In this document: in pieces, positions 1 through 7,461 of the stretch | Position numbering within the stretch: position 1 is the first letter of the stretch | How the letters are laid out: each line of letters begins with the position of its first letter | NCBI GenBank assembly: GCA_016195145.1 | Contig: JACQAF010000255.1 | Coordinates: forward strand, 1-18,590 | Direction of reading: 5' to 3' | Origin: Rhodospirillales bacterium | GTDB taxonomy: Bacteria; Pseudomonadota; Alphaproteobacteria; CACIAM-22H2 | Length of the DNA stretch: 18,590 nucleotides | Made by a program: the position numbers and the translations under genes | Notes under the pieces: generated by a model | Told to the model about the DNA's origin: nothing | Database searches by the model: none | The model's input: the letters and a program-made list of their open reading frames with translations, nothing else

Positions 1-362
1 TGCGCCGGGCCGAACGCTACCTCAAGGCCGGGGCCGACGGCGTGTTCGTCGAAGCGCCTGAAACGCCGGAGGAATTGCGCAAGGTCGGCGAGACCTTTCG
101 CGGCGTGCCGCAGATCGCCAACATGCTGGAGGGCGGGCGCACGCCGATGCTGACGCCGGCCGAGCTTTACGCGATGGGTTTCGCCATGATCGCCTACCCG
201 ACGACGCTGATCCTTCGCGTCGCCCGGACGATCGAAAAGGCGCTCGACGACCTGCTGCATGGCCGGCTCAACCTCGCCGACGAGGGCATCGGTTTCGACG
301 AATTCAAGTCGATCACCGATTACGAGCGCTGGGCCCGGATCGAAGAGGGGTTCACCCGCTAG
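1..362 (+). CDS. Isocitrate lyase/PEP mutase family protein, C-terminal part (5' end outside window)
   Basis: The frame is open from base 3 and ends at TAG 360-362, giving the last 119 residues. The visible part has the late beta-strand motif VFVEAPE, then ANMLEGG-TP, the helix AELYAMGF and the segment AYPTTL. This run is characteristic of the isocitrate lyase/phosphoenolpyruvate mutase superfamily (oxaloacetate decarboxylase, 2-methylisocitrate lyase and dimethylmalate lyase types), which cleave or rearrange C-C or C-P bonds of 2-/3-carboxy acids using Mg2+. The active-site KKCGH loop lies upstream of the window, so the substrate cannot be assigned. The C-terminus ends with a short W/E-rich helix. 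It is convergent with the histidine kinase gene, 16 bp away. A paralogue with the same motifs starts at 17885. Family assignment is secure; specific function is unknown. Confidence 0.85.
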   Translation, partial: RRAERYLKAGADGVFVEAPETPEELRKVGETFRGVPQIANMLEGGRTPMLTPAELYAMGFAMIAYPTTLILRVARTIEKALDDLLHGRLNLADEGIGFDEFKSITDYERWARIEEGFTR

Positions 363-371
363 GATCGAATG

Positions 372-390
372 GCGGCGCTTATTGCGCCGC
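372..390. terminator. Hairpin between convergent genes, possible bidirectional terminator
   Basis: There is a perfect 7-bp GC-only inverted repeat, GCGGCGC / GCGCCGC, with a TTATT loop. The stop codon of the minus-strand kinase gene (379-381) sits in the loop, and the plus-strand gene ends ten bases before the hairpin. There is no T-run on either side, so it is not a classical intrinsic terminator. The role is inferred from position and symmetry. Confidence 0.4.
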
Positions 391-1806
391 GCGATGGCGG
401 CCGGTGACGGCGACGCCCGGCACCACGATGCGGAAGGTCGTGCCGACCGGCGAGGTTGCGGCCAATATCATCTCGCCGCCATGGGCGCGCACAAGATCGC
501 GCGCAATGGCGAGCCCGAGACCGGTTCCCCCCGCCCGCGCCGAGCCAGCAAACGGCTGGAACAGGTTGTCGCGCGCCTTGGCCGGCAGGCCCGGCCCGTC
601 GTCCCCCACCTCTATCGTCAGATCGCCGCCGACCATGGCTGCGGCGAGGCGGATGCGCCGCGCCCCCGCCTCGGCGGCATTGCGACCGAGATTGACCAGC
701 ACGCGGAACATCTGGTCGCGGTCGGCATCGACGAGGATCGCCGGATCGACGGCGTTTTCCCAGGTCGATCGGTTATCGGTCAGCAGGCCGACGATGCGGC
801 CCACTTCCTCGCCCAGATCGGCGAGCGGGAAATGGCTGCGCACCGGCGGCGGCGGTTCGTCGCGGGCGTAATCGAGGGTTTGACCCGACAGCGCCACCGC
901 GCGGTCGATGCTGGCGAGCAGGGTCGGCGCGACGCGTTTGACCTGTGGGTCGTTCGAATCCGCCAGCCGGTCGGAAACCAGCCGGGCGGAAGCGAGGATG
1001 TTGCGCAAATCGTGGTTGATCTTGGTCACGGCCACGCCTAACGCCGCCAGCCGCGCCTGCTGGTTGAGGGCGGCGCGCAGCGCCTTTTCCATCGCCGCCA
1101 GTTCGCGCTGGGCGATGCCGATCTCGTCCCTGCGATCGCTGGGCGCGATGGCGTTGGCCGGATTTTCGGGCGCCTTGCGGAACAAAATCATGTTCTGGGT
1201 GATCTGCCGCAGCGGGCGGACCATCAGCCATTGCAGGCTCAAATAGACAAGCGCTGCGGTAAGGAACGAGATGACGAGCGACAGCGCAAGGATGCGCCAC
1301 GAAAAGTCGATCATCGCCGTACGCATCGGCCTTTCGTCGAGGAGCACTTCGACGACGACCTCCTTGTCCTTGGGCGACAGGCCGATGATGCGCAGCACGC
1401 GCGGCTCGCTCTCGGCCAGGGTCATGAAGGCGTCGGCGATGAGGCCGAAAAACGCCGCGCGCCGTAAATCATAGGTCGCATCCGCCCGCGGCGGCATCTC
1501 GCGCGTCAGGATGCGGCGCACCTCGCCCGGATTGGCGATGATCACCGCATAGGCGCCGGCATGATCGAGGAGCTGGTTCTTGAGCTCTTCGCTCACCATG
1601 TTGTCGGGCGTCGCCTCCAGCGCCAGGGTGGCGAGATGCGCGGCGGCGATGCGCCCCTGGAAATAATCGGCCCGGAAGCGCGCGATCGACGGCGCGTAGA
1701 TCAGCACCTCGCTCAGCATGATGAACGCCACGATCAGCGCCAGCAGCCGGGCCGACAGGCCCGACAGGATGCTTGCACGGCCGGATTTGGGGGCGGTCTG
1801 GTTCAT
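379..1806 (-). CDS. Membrane sensor histidine kinase (orphan)
   Basis: The protein has 475 residues, with an ATG start 27 bp after the oxidoreductase gene stop. It has a transmembrane helix at about 17-38, a sensor region of about 130 residues, a second helix at about 171-193, and a HAMP-like linker beginning near RPLRQIT (197-203). The DHp domain has the H-box INHDLRN with phospho-acceptor His265. The HATPase domain has an N-box (NLGRNAAEAG, 372-381), a G1 box (DDGPGLP, 402-408), an F-box (LFQPF) and a G2 box (GGTGLGL, 426-432). All catalytic boxes are intact, so it should autophosphorylate. No response regulator gene is adjacent, so the partner is unknown. As the last gene of the TVP38-oxidoreductase operon it may sense a membrane or redox state linked to those proteins (inference). 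The H-box has Asp after the His rather than Glu, a common variant. Confidence 0.9.
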   Translation of the reverse strand: MNQTAPKSGRASILSGLSARLLALIVAFIMLSEVLIYAPSIARFRADYFQGRIAAAHLATLALEATPDNMVSEELKNQLLDHAGAYAVIIANPGEVRRILTREMPPRADATYDLRRAAFFGLIADAFMTLAESEPRVLRIIGLSPKDKEVVVEVLLDERPMRTAMIDFSWRILALSLVISFLTAALVYLSLQWLMVRPLRQITQNMILFRKAPENPANAIAPSDRRDEIGIAQRELAAMEKALRAALNQQARLAALGVAVTKINHDLRNILASARLVSDRLADSNDPQVKRVAPTLLASIDRAVALSGQTLDYARDEPPPPVRSHFPLADLGEEVGRIVGLLTDNRSTWENAVDPAILVDADRDQMFRVLVNLGRNAAEAGARRIRLAAAMVGGDLTIEVGDDGPGLPAKARDNLFQPFAGSARAGGTGLGLAIARDLVRAHGGEMILAATSPVGTTFRIVVPGVAVTGRHRAAQ

Positions 1807-1833
1807 TGCCGGCAGTATACGCCGAATGGCTCC

Positions 1834-3258
1834 CTAGCCGAAGCGGGCCAGAAACCGCACGACGCGGCGGGTAAAGGTCGAAAACAGCCTGGGCGTATAG
1901 AAGCTGCCGGCGGCGCGCTTGTTAACCTCGCCCAGCGTCGGATAGGGCGCGATCATGCCGGCGACGTCGCTGAGCTTGAGACCCTTGGCGATGACCAGTC
2001 CCCAGAGATGGATCAGCTCGCCGGCCTGCGGCCCGACAATGCCGGCCCCCAGCACCCGCCCCTTGGGCGTGGCGACGATCTTGACCAGCCCATCGGTTTC
2101 GCGCTCGGTTTGGGCGCGGTCGTTTTCGTGGAACGGCCAGCGCAGGATGCGGATCGTCTCGCCGCGCTGGCGCGCCTCGGCCTCGGTCAGCCCGACATTG
2201 GCCAGCTCCGGCTCGGTATAGGTGACCCACGGCACGGCGCGATAATCGACCTTGGCCGGCAGGCGGAACAGCGCGTTGCGGATAACGATCCCGGCGTGAT
2301 AGCCGGCCATGTGGGTGAACTGATAGCCGCCGGCGACATCGCCGATGGCGTAAATCTTCTTGTTCGAGGTTCGCAACCGGGCGTCGACCTCGATCCCCTT
2401 GGCCGAATATTTGACGCCGGCGGCTTCGAGATTGAGCCCGCCGACATTGGCCCGCCGCCCGGCGGCGACGAGAATGTGCGAGCCGTCGATGCGCCGGCGC
2501 GCACCGCCTTGTTCCACCGTCACCGCGACCTGGCCGGCAGCGCCCTCGACGCCGACCACCTTGACCCCCTCGACGATCTCGACGCCGTCATGGCTCATCT
2601 GCCGGCGCACGAAATCGGCAAGCTCGGGATCGTCCTTGGCGAGAACGGTCAGCATCTCGATCACCGTTACTCGCGCGCCCAGCCGGCGATGCGCCTGGGC
2701 AAGTTCGCAACCGATCGGCCCGCCGCCGATGACGATCAGGTGCGCCGGCCGGACATCGAGATCGAAGACCGTTTCGTTGGTGAGGTAGGGCGTCTTGTCG
2801 AGGCCGGGGATCGGCGGCACGGCCGGGGCCGAACCGGTGGCAATGACGAATCGCCGCGCCGCGATCGTAACCTCGCCGGCCCGCATTTCGCCGGGACCGG
2901 CGAACGTCGCCGATGCCTTGATGACACGCACGCCAAGGCCGGTGAAACGCTCTACCGAATCGTTGGGCTCGATCGCGGCGATGACGCCGCGAATATGTTC
3001 GCGCATCGCCCGGTAATCGACCGCCGGCTCGGCGGCCGTAATGCCATAACGTCCGGCGCTGCGCGCCGCCGCCGCCGACCGCGCCGCGGCGATCAGCGCT
3101 TTCGACGGCACGCAGCCGTAATTGAGACAGTCGCCGCCCATCTTGCCGCGCTCGCACAGCACGACCTTCTGGCCCAGTTGCGAGGCCCCGGCGGCGACCG
3201 ACAATCCCCCCGACCCGGCGCCGATCACGCAGACATCGACCGCAAGGCGCTCGCTCAT
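1834..3258 (-). CDS. MerA/dihydrolipoamide dehydrogenase-like FAD-dependent disulfide oxidoreductase
   Basis: The protein has 474 residues and is a class I pyridine nucleotide-disulfide oxidoreductase. It has an FAD-binding Rossmann motif GAGSGG (13-18), the redox-active pair Cys44/Cys49 in GGDCLNYGCVPSK, an NAD(P)H-binding GGGPIG (178-183), the second FAD motif AIGDVAGG (304-311), and a C-terminal dimerisation domain. The usual active-site His of lipoamide dehydrogenase and glutathione reductase is replaced by Tyr439 (APYPTLGE), as in mercuric reductase. The MerA C-terminal Cys-Cys pair and N-terminal metal-binding domain are absent, so mercury reduction is unlikely. The C-terminus is a basic, aromatic tail (about 453-474) that could touch the membrane. 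The ATG overlaps the stop of the TVP38 gene (ATGA), implying translational coupling. Family is certain; the substrate is unknown. Automatic annotation as mercuric reductase or dihydrolipoyl dehydrogenase would be misleading. Confidence 0.9.
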   Translation of the reverse strand: MSERLAVDVCVIGAGSGGLSVAAGASQLGQKVVLCERGKMGGDCLNYGCVPSKALIAAARSAAAARSAGRYGITAAEPAVDYRAMREHIRGVIAAIEPNDSVERFTGLGVRVIKASATFAGPGEMRAGEVTIAARRFVIATGSAPAVPPIPGLDKTPYLTNETVFDLDVRPAHLIVIGGGPIGCELAQAHRRLGARVTVIEMLTVLAKDDPELADFVRRQMSHDGVEIVEGVKVVGVEGAAGQVAVTVEQGGARRRIDGSHILVAAGRRANVGGLNLEAAGVKYSAKGIEVDARLRTSNKKIYAIGDVAGGYQFTHMAGYHAGIVIRNALFRLPAKVDYRAVPWVTYTEPELANVGLTEAEARQRGETIRILRWPFHENDRAQTERETDGLVKIVATPKGRVLGAGIVGPQAGELIHLWGLVIAKGLKLSDVAGMIAPYPTLGEVNKRAAGSFYTPRLFSTFTRRVVRFLARFG

Positions 3259-3977
3259 TTCGCGCCCTTGATCCGCTTATAGACGACCGGCACCAGCGCC
3301 AGCAGCGCCAGCCCCAGGATCGGCAACAGGATCGGCGGCGTCAGGATAATGCCGAAATCGGGCATGCCGCCGGCATCGAACACCGCGCCGAGTCCCCGGC
3401 CGACGCTGGCGAATACGAAAGTCGCCGGCATGATGCCGATGAATGTGGCGACGACGTAGGTACGCAAGTTGACGCCGAGAAATGCGGGCACAAGGTTGAC
3501 GAGGAAAAACGGAAATATCGGCACCAGGCGGAGAACGAGGAGGTAACTCAGCGCATCGCGGCGGAAGCCCTCTTCCATGCGGCGCAGGGCCGGGCCGACC
3601 TTGGCGCGCAGGATGTCGCTGAACGCGAAACGCGCGGCAAGAAACAGGGCGATGGCGCCCAGGGTGGCGCCGATAATTGCATACACGCCGCCCGCCAGCG
3701 TGCCGAACAGGAAGCCGCCGGTTACGGTGAGCAACGTGCCGCCGGGCAGCGAAAACGCCACCACCGCGATATAGATCAGGATATAGACGACCGGCGCGAT
3801 GGCGGCGTTGGCCTCGACCAGGGCCAGCAGCGCGGCGCGATGCCGGGCCAGCGTGTCGAAGGTCACATAACGGTGCAGGCCGAAGGCAAAAAACGCCGCG
3901 AACCCCGCCGCGAGGACGACGACCGGAATCAATCGACCAAGCCCTCTTGACTTGGCGGCAGGACCGTTCGGCACCAT
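3255..3977 (-). CDS. TVP38/TMEM64 (DedA-like, VTT domain) membrane protein
   Basis: The protein has 240 residues when started at ATG 3977-3975, preceded by a purine-rich GGAGTGGGGTG stretch. The frame stays open to a GTG at 4112, but that would add about 45 residues without membrane character and would start upstream of the predicted promoter, so it was not chosen. A first membrane helix lies at about 15-34. The VTT/SNARE-associated core follows, with AFSLPGGTLLTVTGGFLFG (74-92), a GATLGA turn, RLVPIFPFFLVN (150-161) and PAFLGV, and hydrophobic helices to the C-terminus at about 208-232. The family is related to DedA proteins and to eukaryotic TMEM41B/VMP1 lipid scramblases, so lipid or small-molecule transport across the inner membrane is plausible but unproven. 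It is the first gene of the operon, and its stop overlaps the oxidoreductase start by 4 nt. Confidence 0.88.
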   Translation of the reverse strand: MVPNGPAAKSRGLGRLIPVVVLAAGFAAFFAFGLHRYVTFDTLARHRAALLALVEANAAIAPVVYILIYIAVVAFSLPGGTLLTVTGGFLFGTLAGGVYAIIGATLGAIALFLAARFAFSDILRAKVGPALRRMEEGFRRDALSYLLVLRLVPIFPFFLVNLVPAFLGVNLRTYVVATFIGIMPATFVFASVGRGLGAVFDAGGMPDFGIILTPPILLPILGLALLALVPVVYKRIKGAK

Positions 3978-4052
3978 CGATTTCACCCCACTCCCCGGCA
4001 GACAACCAACCAGCCGGGAGCCCAAGGCGTCGCCCCGACGGCGATCCCCGAC

Positions 4053-4080
4053 ACTATAGCGCCTTCCGGGCACCTGCCAA
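4053..4080 (-). promoter_or_regulatory. Sigma70-like promoter of the TVP38-oxidoreductase-kinase operon
   Basis: Read on the minus strand, -35 is TTGGCA (4080-4075), followed by a 16-bp spacer and -10 TATAGT (4058-4053). Each box matches 5 of 6 consensus bases. Transcription would start near 4047, giving a leader of about 70 nt to the ATG at 3977. It is divergent from the rpmH promoter, with 31 bp between the two -35 boxes. Confidence 0.65.
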
Positions 4081-4091
4081 TCATCTGATTG
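4078..4091. promoter_or_regulatory. Perfect 14-bp palindrome overlapping a -35 box, candidate operator
   Basis: CAATCA-TC-TGATTG is a perfect inverted repeat with 6-bp arms and a 2-bp centre. It covers the upstream half of the minus-strand -35 box (4075-4080) and lies 20 bp upstream of the rpmH -35 box. It is AT-rich in a GC-rich genome and suits a dimeric regulator. The binding protein is not recognised. Confidence 0.4.
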
Positions 4092-4111
4092 TGAAAGGGT
4101 TTTGCGCCGCA

Positions 4112-4140
4112 TTGACTTCGCCGGATGGCCCCTTTATAAG
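4112..4140 (+). promoter_or_regulatory. Sigma70-like promoter of rpmH-rnpA operon
   Basis: -35 TTGACT (4112-4117), a 17-bp spacer and -10 TATAAG (4135-4140). Each box is 5 of 6 to consensus and the spacing is optimal, so this should be a strong constitutive promoter, as expected for a ribosomal protein operon. Transcription would start near 4147, about 38 nt before the rpmH GTG. Confidence 0.75.
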
Positions 4141-4184
4141 CCGTCCCCTGTTGCAAGATTTGGCGCCGTTCCGGAGTAGATATC

Positions 4185-4319
4185 GTGAAGCGCACCTACC
4201 AACCCAGCAAGCTTGTCCGCAAGCGTCGGCACGGCTTTCGCACGCGGATGGCCACGGTCGGCGGCCGCAAGGTTCTGTCCACCCGCCGCGCGAAGGGCCG
4301 CAAGCGCCTTTCGGCGTAA
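4185..4319 (+). CDS. rpmH: 50S ribosomal protein L34
   Basis: The gene encodes 44 residues from a GTG start. A GGAG Shine-Dalgarno lies at 4173-4176. The protein begins (M)[20 protein letters not shown] and continues with [23 protein letters not shown]. This matches L34 along its full length: a tiny, extremely basic protein of the large ribosomal subunit. The KRTYQPS start and the GFR.RM.T..GR..L..RR.KGR pattern are diagnostic. It is the first gene of the operon, under the promoter at 4112-4140, and is followed 28 bp later by rnpA, the nearly universal rpmH-rnpA pairing. The GTG start and small size make it easy to miss in automatic ORF calling. Confidence 0.97.
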   Translation: MKRTYQPSKLVRKRRHGFRTRMATVGGRKVLSTRRAKGRKRLSA

Positions 4320-4347
4320 CGATCCGGCGCGGAATCCCTCCGGCCGC

Positions 4348-4719
4348 GTGTCGCCCCTGGTCACAGTCGAGCGTCTGAAACGCCGCGCCGATTTTTTGTC
4401 CGTCGCCGCGGCGCGCCGCAAATACGTAACGCCCGGCTTCGTTCTGCAAGCGCACCGCCGGGAGCAGATATCGTCCGCCGGTCCGGCGCGCGTCGGGTTC
4501 ACCGCCACACGCAAGATCGGCAACGCCGTCATTCGCAACCGGGCGCGGCGGCGGCTCAAGGCGGCGGCGGATGAAGTCATGCCAGGCGCGGCGGCGGCCG
4601 GATTCGATTATGTGGTGATTGCGCGGGCCGGTACGATCGCGCGGCCCTACGCCGCGCTGGTGGCGGATATGCAGACGGCGGTCAGCGCGCTGGCCCCGAA
4701 GGCGAACGTAGCAAAATGA
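4348..4719 (+). CDS. rnpA: Ribonuclease P protein component
   Basis: The gene encodes 123 residues from GTG 4348, chosen because the conserved RnpA N-terminus ([11 protein letters not shown], 7-17) begins just after it. The open frame extends upstream through rpmH in another frame, but that stretch has no family similarity. RnpA is the protein subunit of RNase P and helps the RNA subunit bind and cleave 5' leaders of pre-tRNAs. The basic RNR motif is clear in [17 protein letters not shown] (55-71), preceded by the strand VGFTATRK. Length agrees with the family (about 110-130). The stop overlaps the yidD start by 4 nt (ATGA). Uncertainty is confined to the start codon, since no strong Shine-Dalgarno precedes it. 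Confidence 0.93.
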   Translation: MSPLVTVERLKRRADFLSVAAARRKYVTPGFVLQAHRREQISSAGPARVGFTATRKIGNAVIRNRARRRLKAAADEVMPGAAAAGFDYVVIARAGTIARPYAALVADMQTAVSALAPKANVAK

Positions 4720-4973
4720 ATTTTCTCGGCTGGATGCTTCGCGCGGTTATCCGCCTTTATCAGTGGACGCTTGCGCCGCTGATCGGGCCGGCCTGCCGTT
4801 TTGCGCCGAGCTGTTCGGAATACGCGCACGAGGCGATCGCCGTTCACGGCCCCGCCGCCGGTCTGTGGCTAGCGGTCAAACGTCTGGCCCGTTGCCACCC
4901 CTGGGGCGGCGACGGCTACGATCCCGTGCCCCCGCCCGCGGCGACGCGGCGTCGCTGCCACCATAGTTCCTGA
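4716..4973 (+). CDS. yidD: Membrane protein insertion efficiency factor YidD
   Basis: The protein has 85 residues and its ATG overlaps the rnpA stop (ATGA). The family signature is complete: an N-terminal amphipathic helix (residues 1-20), then [17 protein letters not shown] (21-37) with the conserved Cys27 and Cys33, and [14 protein letters not shown] (59-72). YidD is a small inner-membrane-associated protein that assists Sec/YidC-dependent insertion, and it lies between rnpA and yidC in most bacteria, as here. Length is typical. The last ten residues are poorly conserved and basic/His-rich. Confidence 0.96.
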   Translation: MNFLGWMLRAVIRLYQWTLAPLIGPACRFAPSCSEYAHEAIAVHGPAAGLWLAVKRLARCHPWGGDGYDPVPPPAATRRRCHHSS

Positions 4974-5012
4974 TCCACAAAAATTTAAATCCGACCGGCG
5001 AGTGACACGACC

Positions 5013-6764
5013 ATGCAGATCGACCAACGCAACCTGATTATCGCCATCGCGCTATCGCTCGCCATCGTCCTCGGCTTCGAGTTTTTCTACAACATGCCGC
5101 GCCTCGAACGCGACCGTGCGCTGCGCGCCGAGCGGGCGGCGAGCCAGACGACGAGCGAAACCATCACGCCGGCCCCCGGCATACCGGTCACCGGCGCGAC
5201 CGCGCCGAAGGCCGGCGCCCCGGCCGCCGCGCCCAAGAACCGGAGCCCGGCGGCGGTCATGGCCGGACAGCCGCGCGTGCGCATCGATGCGCCCGACGTC
5301 CAGGGCTCGATCCTGCTCGTTAGCGGCCGGATCGACGATTTGCAGCTCGTCACCTATCGCGAAACCATCGATCCGAAGAGCCCGGCAATCACCCTTCTGT
5401 CGCCCCAGGGCACGGCCAATCCCTATTTCGCCGAATTCGGCTGGGTCGCCGGCGCGCCCGAGATGACGGTGCCGGGGCCCGACACGTTATGGACCGCCGA
5501 CCGCACGACGCTGACGCCGGCAACGCCGGTGACGCTGAGCTGGGAAAACGGGCAGGGTCTGCGCTTCGAGCTGCGCTACGCCATCGACGCCAATTTCATG
5601 TTCCAGATCACCCAGCGCGTGATCAACAAGGGCGATGCGCCGGTCCAGGTTCATCCCTACGGCCTCGCCGCGCGCAGCGGCACCCCGCAGACGCAAGGCT
5701 ATTACATTCTCCACGAGGGCCCGATCGGCGTGTTCGACGGCCGGCTCAAGGAGCCGAGCTACGAGGATCTGCGCAAGGCGAAGAGGATCGACCAGACATC
5801 GACCGGCGGCTGGATCGGCATCACCGACAAGTACTGGCTGGTGGCCCTGGTGCCCGACCAGAAACGCAGCGCCACGATGCGCTTCAACCACGCCTTCGTC
5901 GGCGGCGAGGACCGTTACCAGGTCGACTATCTCGACCCGCCCGCGACCGTCGCCCCCGGCGCCTCGACCGAGGTCGCCAACCGCCTGTTCGCCGGCGCCA
6001 AGGAAGTGCGCCTGCTCGACAATTACGCCGAGACGCTCGGCATCGAGCGCTTCGATCTCGCGGTCGATTTCGGCTGGTTCTATTTCCTCACCAAGCCGAT
6101 CTTCCTCGTTCTCGACTATTTCTACCGCCAGATCGGCAATTTCGGCCTCGCCATCCTGCTGCTGACGGTGCTGATCAAGCTGCTGTTCTTCCCGCTTGCC
6201 AACAAGTCGTACCGGGCGATGAGCAAGATGAAGCTGCTGCAGCCCGAGATGGAGAAGCTGCGCGAGCGCTTCGGCGAGGATCGCCAGCGCCTGTCGCAGG
6301 AAATGATGGCGCTCTACAAGCGCCAGGGAGCCAATCCGCTCGCCGGCTGCCTGCCGGTCGTCATCCAGATTCCGGTCTTCTTCGCGCTCTATAAGGTGCT
6401 GTTCATCACCATCGAGATGCGCCACGCGCCATTTTATGGCTGGATTCAGGACCTTTCGGTCGCCGACCCGACATCGCTGTTCAATCTCTTCGGCCTGCTG
6501 CCCTTCGCCGTGCCGGCGTTCCTGCATATCGGCGCCTGGCCGATCATCATGGGCGTGACGATGTTCCTGCAGCAGAAAATGAACCCGCAGCCGCCCGATC
6601 CGATCCAGGCGAAGATGTTCCTCGCCATGCCGTTCATCTTCACCTTCATCCTCGCCTCGTTCCCCGCCGGGCTGGTCATCTACTGGGCGTGGAACAATTT
6701 GCTGTCGATCCTTCAGCAATGGGTGATCATGCGGCAGACGGCGGCCCACCAGGCGGCGAAATAA
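5013..6764 (+). CDS. yidC: Membrane protein insertase YidC
   Basis: The protein has 583 residues, within the usual range for the Gram-negative long form. The first transmembrane helix is at about 7-26, then a Pro/Ala-rich linker (about 50-85), then the large periplasmic beta-sandwich domain (about 88-340). The conserved 60-kDa insertase core follows: a helix at about 357-394, the cytoplasmic helical hairpin [22 protein letters not shown] to about 440, [21 protein letters not shown] (441-461), and helices at about 490-520 and 538-560. YidC inserts and folds inner-membrane proteins alone or with SecYEG. The gap to yidD is 39 bp and includes an AT-rich patch, but no convincing separate promoter was found. 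The next gene starts 20 bp downstream. Confidence 0.97.
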   Translation: MQIDQRNLIIAIALSLAIVLGFEFFYNMPRLERDRALRAERAASQTTSETITPAPGIPVTGATAPKAGAPAAAPKNRSPAAVMAGQPRVRIDAPDVQGSILLVSGRIDDLQLVTYRETIDPKSPAITLLSPQGTANPYFAEFGWVAGAPEMTVPGPDTLWTADRTTLTPATPVTLSWENGQGLRFELRYAIDANFMFQITQRVINKGDAPVQVHPYGLAARSGTPQTQGYYILHEGPIGVFDGRLKEPSYEDLRKAKRIDQTSTGGWIGITDKYWLVALVPDQKRSATMRFNHAFVGGEDRYQVDYLDPPATVAPGASTEVANRLFAGAKEVRLLDNYAETLGIERFDLAVDFGWFYFLTKPIFLVLDYFYRQIGNFGLAILLLTVLIKLLFFPLANKSYRAMSKMKLLQPEMEKLRERFGEDRQRLSQEMMALYKRQGANPLAGCLPVVIQIPVFFALYKVLFITIEMRHAPFYGWIQDLSVADPTSLFNLFGLLPFAVPAFLHIGAWPIIMGVTMFLQQKMNPQPPDPIQAKMFLAMPFIFTFILASFPAGLVIYWAWNNLLSILQQWVIMRQTAAHQAAK

Positions 6765-6784
6765 CCTCCGGCCGGCCGGCCCCC

Positions 6785-7414
6785 ATGGACGAGGCGGAGA
6801 TCGAGGCGGGACGGCTGCTCTTCGCCGGGCCGTGCGGCTTCGTCGCCGGCGCGGCGCGCATCGAGGCGCTGCCGCCGACCGCCGCGCCCGAGATCGCCTT
6901 CGCCGGGCGCTCGAATGTCGGCAAGTCGAGCCTCCTCAACGCGCTCACCGGCCGCACGGCGCTCGCCCGCACCTCGAAAGAGCCGGGGCGCACCCAGCAG
7001 ATCAATTTCTTCGATCTCGGCGGCCGGTTGACGCTCGTCGATCTGCCCGGTTACGGTTTCGCCCGCGTCAGCAAACGGCAGAAACGGGAATGGAGCGGGC
7101 TGATCCGCGACTATCTGCGCGGCCGGCCGACCCTGCGCCGGACCCTGGTGCTGGTCGATTCCCGCCACGGCCTCAAGGACAGCGACCGGTCGCTGTTCGA
7201 TCTGCTCGACGAAGCGGCGGTCAACTACCAGATCGTGCTGACCAAGGCCGACGCCTTGCTGCCCGGCGCGGCGGAACGCGCCCGGGAGGCGAGCGCCGCC
7301 GAACTTGCCCGCCATGTCGCCGCCCATCCCGAAATCGCCATCACCAGCGCCCAGACCGGCGCCGGCATTCCGGCGCTGCGGGCGACGCTGGCAGGATTGG
7401 CGACATTGGGTTAA
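6785..7414 (+). CDS. yihA: Ribosome biogenesis GTP-binding protein YihA/YsxC (EngB)
   Basis: The protein has 209 residues from ATG 6785. An in-frame ATG at 6719 and further upstream codons would overlap yidC and add non-conserved sequence. TRAFAC-class GTPase motifs are all present: G1 GRSNVGKSS (41-49), G2 region GRTQQINFF (68-76), G3 DLPGYG (86-91), G4 TKAD (153-156) and G5 SAQTG (188-192). The protein assists late assembly of the 50S subunit. The position between yidC and argB is the usual alphaproteobacterial arrangement. The Shine-Dalgarno is weak, so translation may depend partly on coupling to yidC 20 bp upstream. Confidence 0.95.
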   Translation: MDEAEIEAGRLLFAGPCGFVAGAARIEALPPTAAPEIAFAGRSNVGKSSLLNALTGRTALARTSKEPGRTQQINFFDLGGRLTLVDLPGYGFARVSKRQKREWSGLIRDYLRGRPTLRRTLVLVDSRHGLKDSDRSLFDLLDEAAVNYQIVLTKADALLPGAAERAREASAAELARHVAAHPEIAITSAQTGAGIPALRATLAGLATLG

Positions 7415-7461
7415 ATTCCGCGCGCCCCATCGCCCGACCGTCCCGATTCGCCCGAGTCGCC

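Noticed and set aside
1561..3282. 573-codon open frame on the plus strand opposite the oxidoreductase gene
   Set aside because: The product is rich in Arg, Asp, His and Gly without motifs. The minus-strand gene has clear FAD/NAD motifs; this is the GC-rich antisense shadow.
3978..4112. N-terminal extension of the TVP38 protein to a GTG at 4112
   Set aside because: It would begin upstream of the predicted transcription start (near 4047) and is non-hydrophobic and not family-like.
4971..4990. DnaA-box-like TGATCCACA (8 of 9) next to an AT-rich patch between yidD and yidC, and TTATCCGCC inside yidD, suggesting an origin
   Set aside because: Only two imperfect sites and a 39-bp gap; too small and sparse for oriC. 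The rpmH neighbourhood alone is not evidence in alphaproteobacteria.
5487..6749. 420-codon minus-strand frame opposite yidC
   Set aside because: Antisense of a well-conserved yidC; no start context or motifs.
6832..7461. In-frame upstream extension of argB through yihA, which could be read as a fusion protein
   Set aside because: The extension overlaps yihA in another frame and has no similarity to any kinase extension. ATG 7462 gives the normal length.
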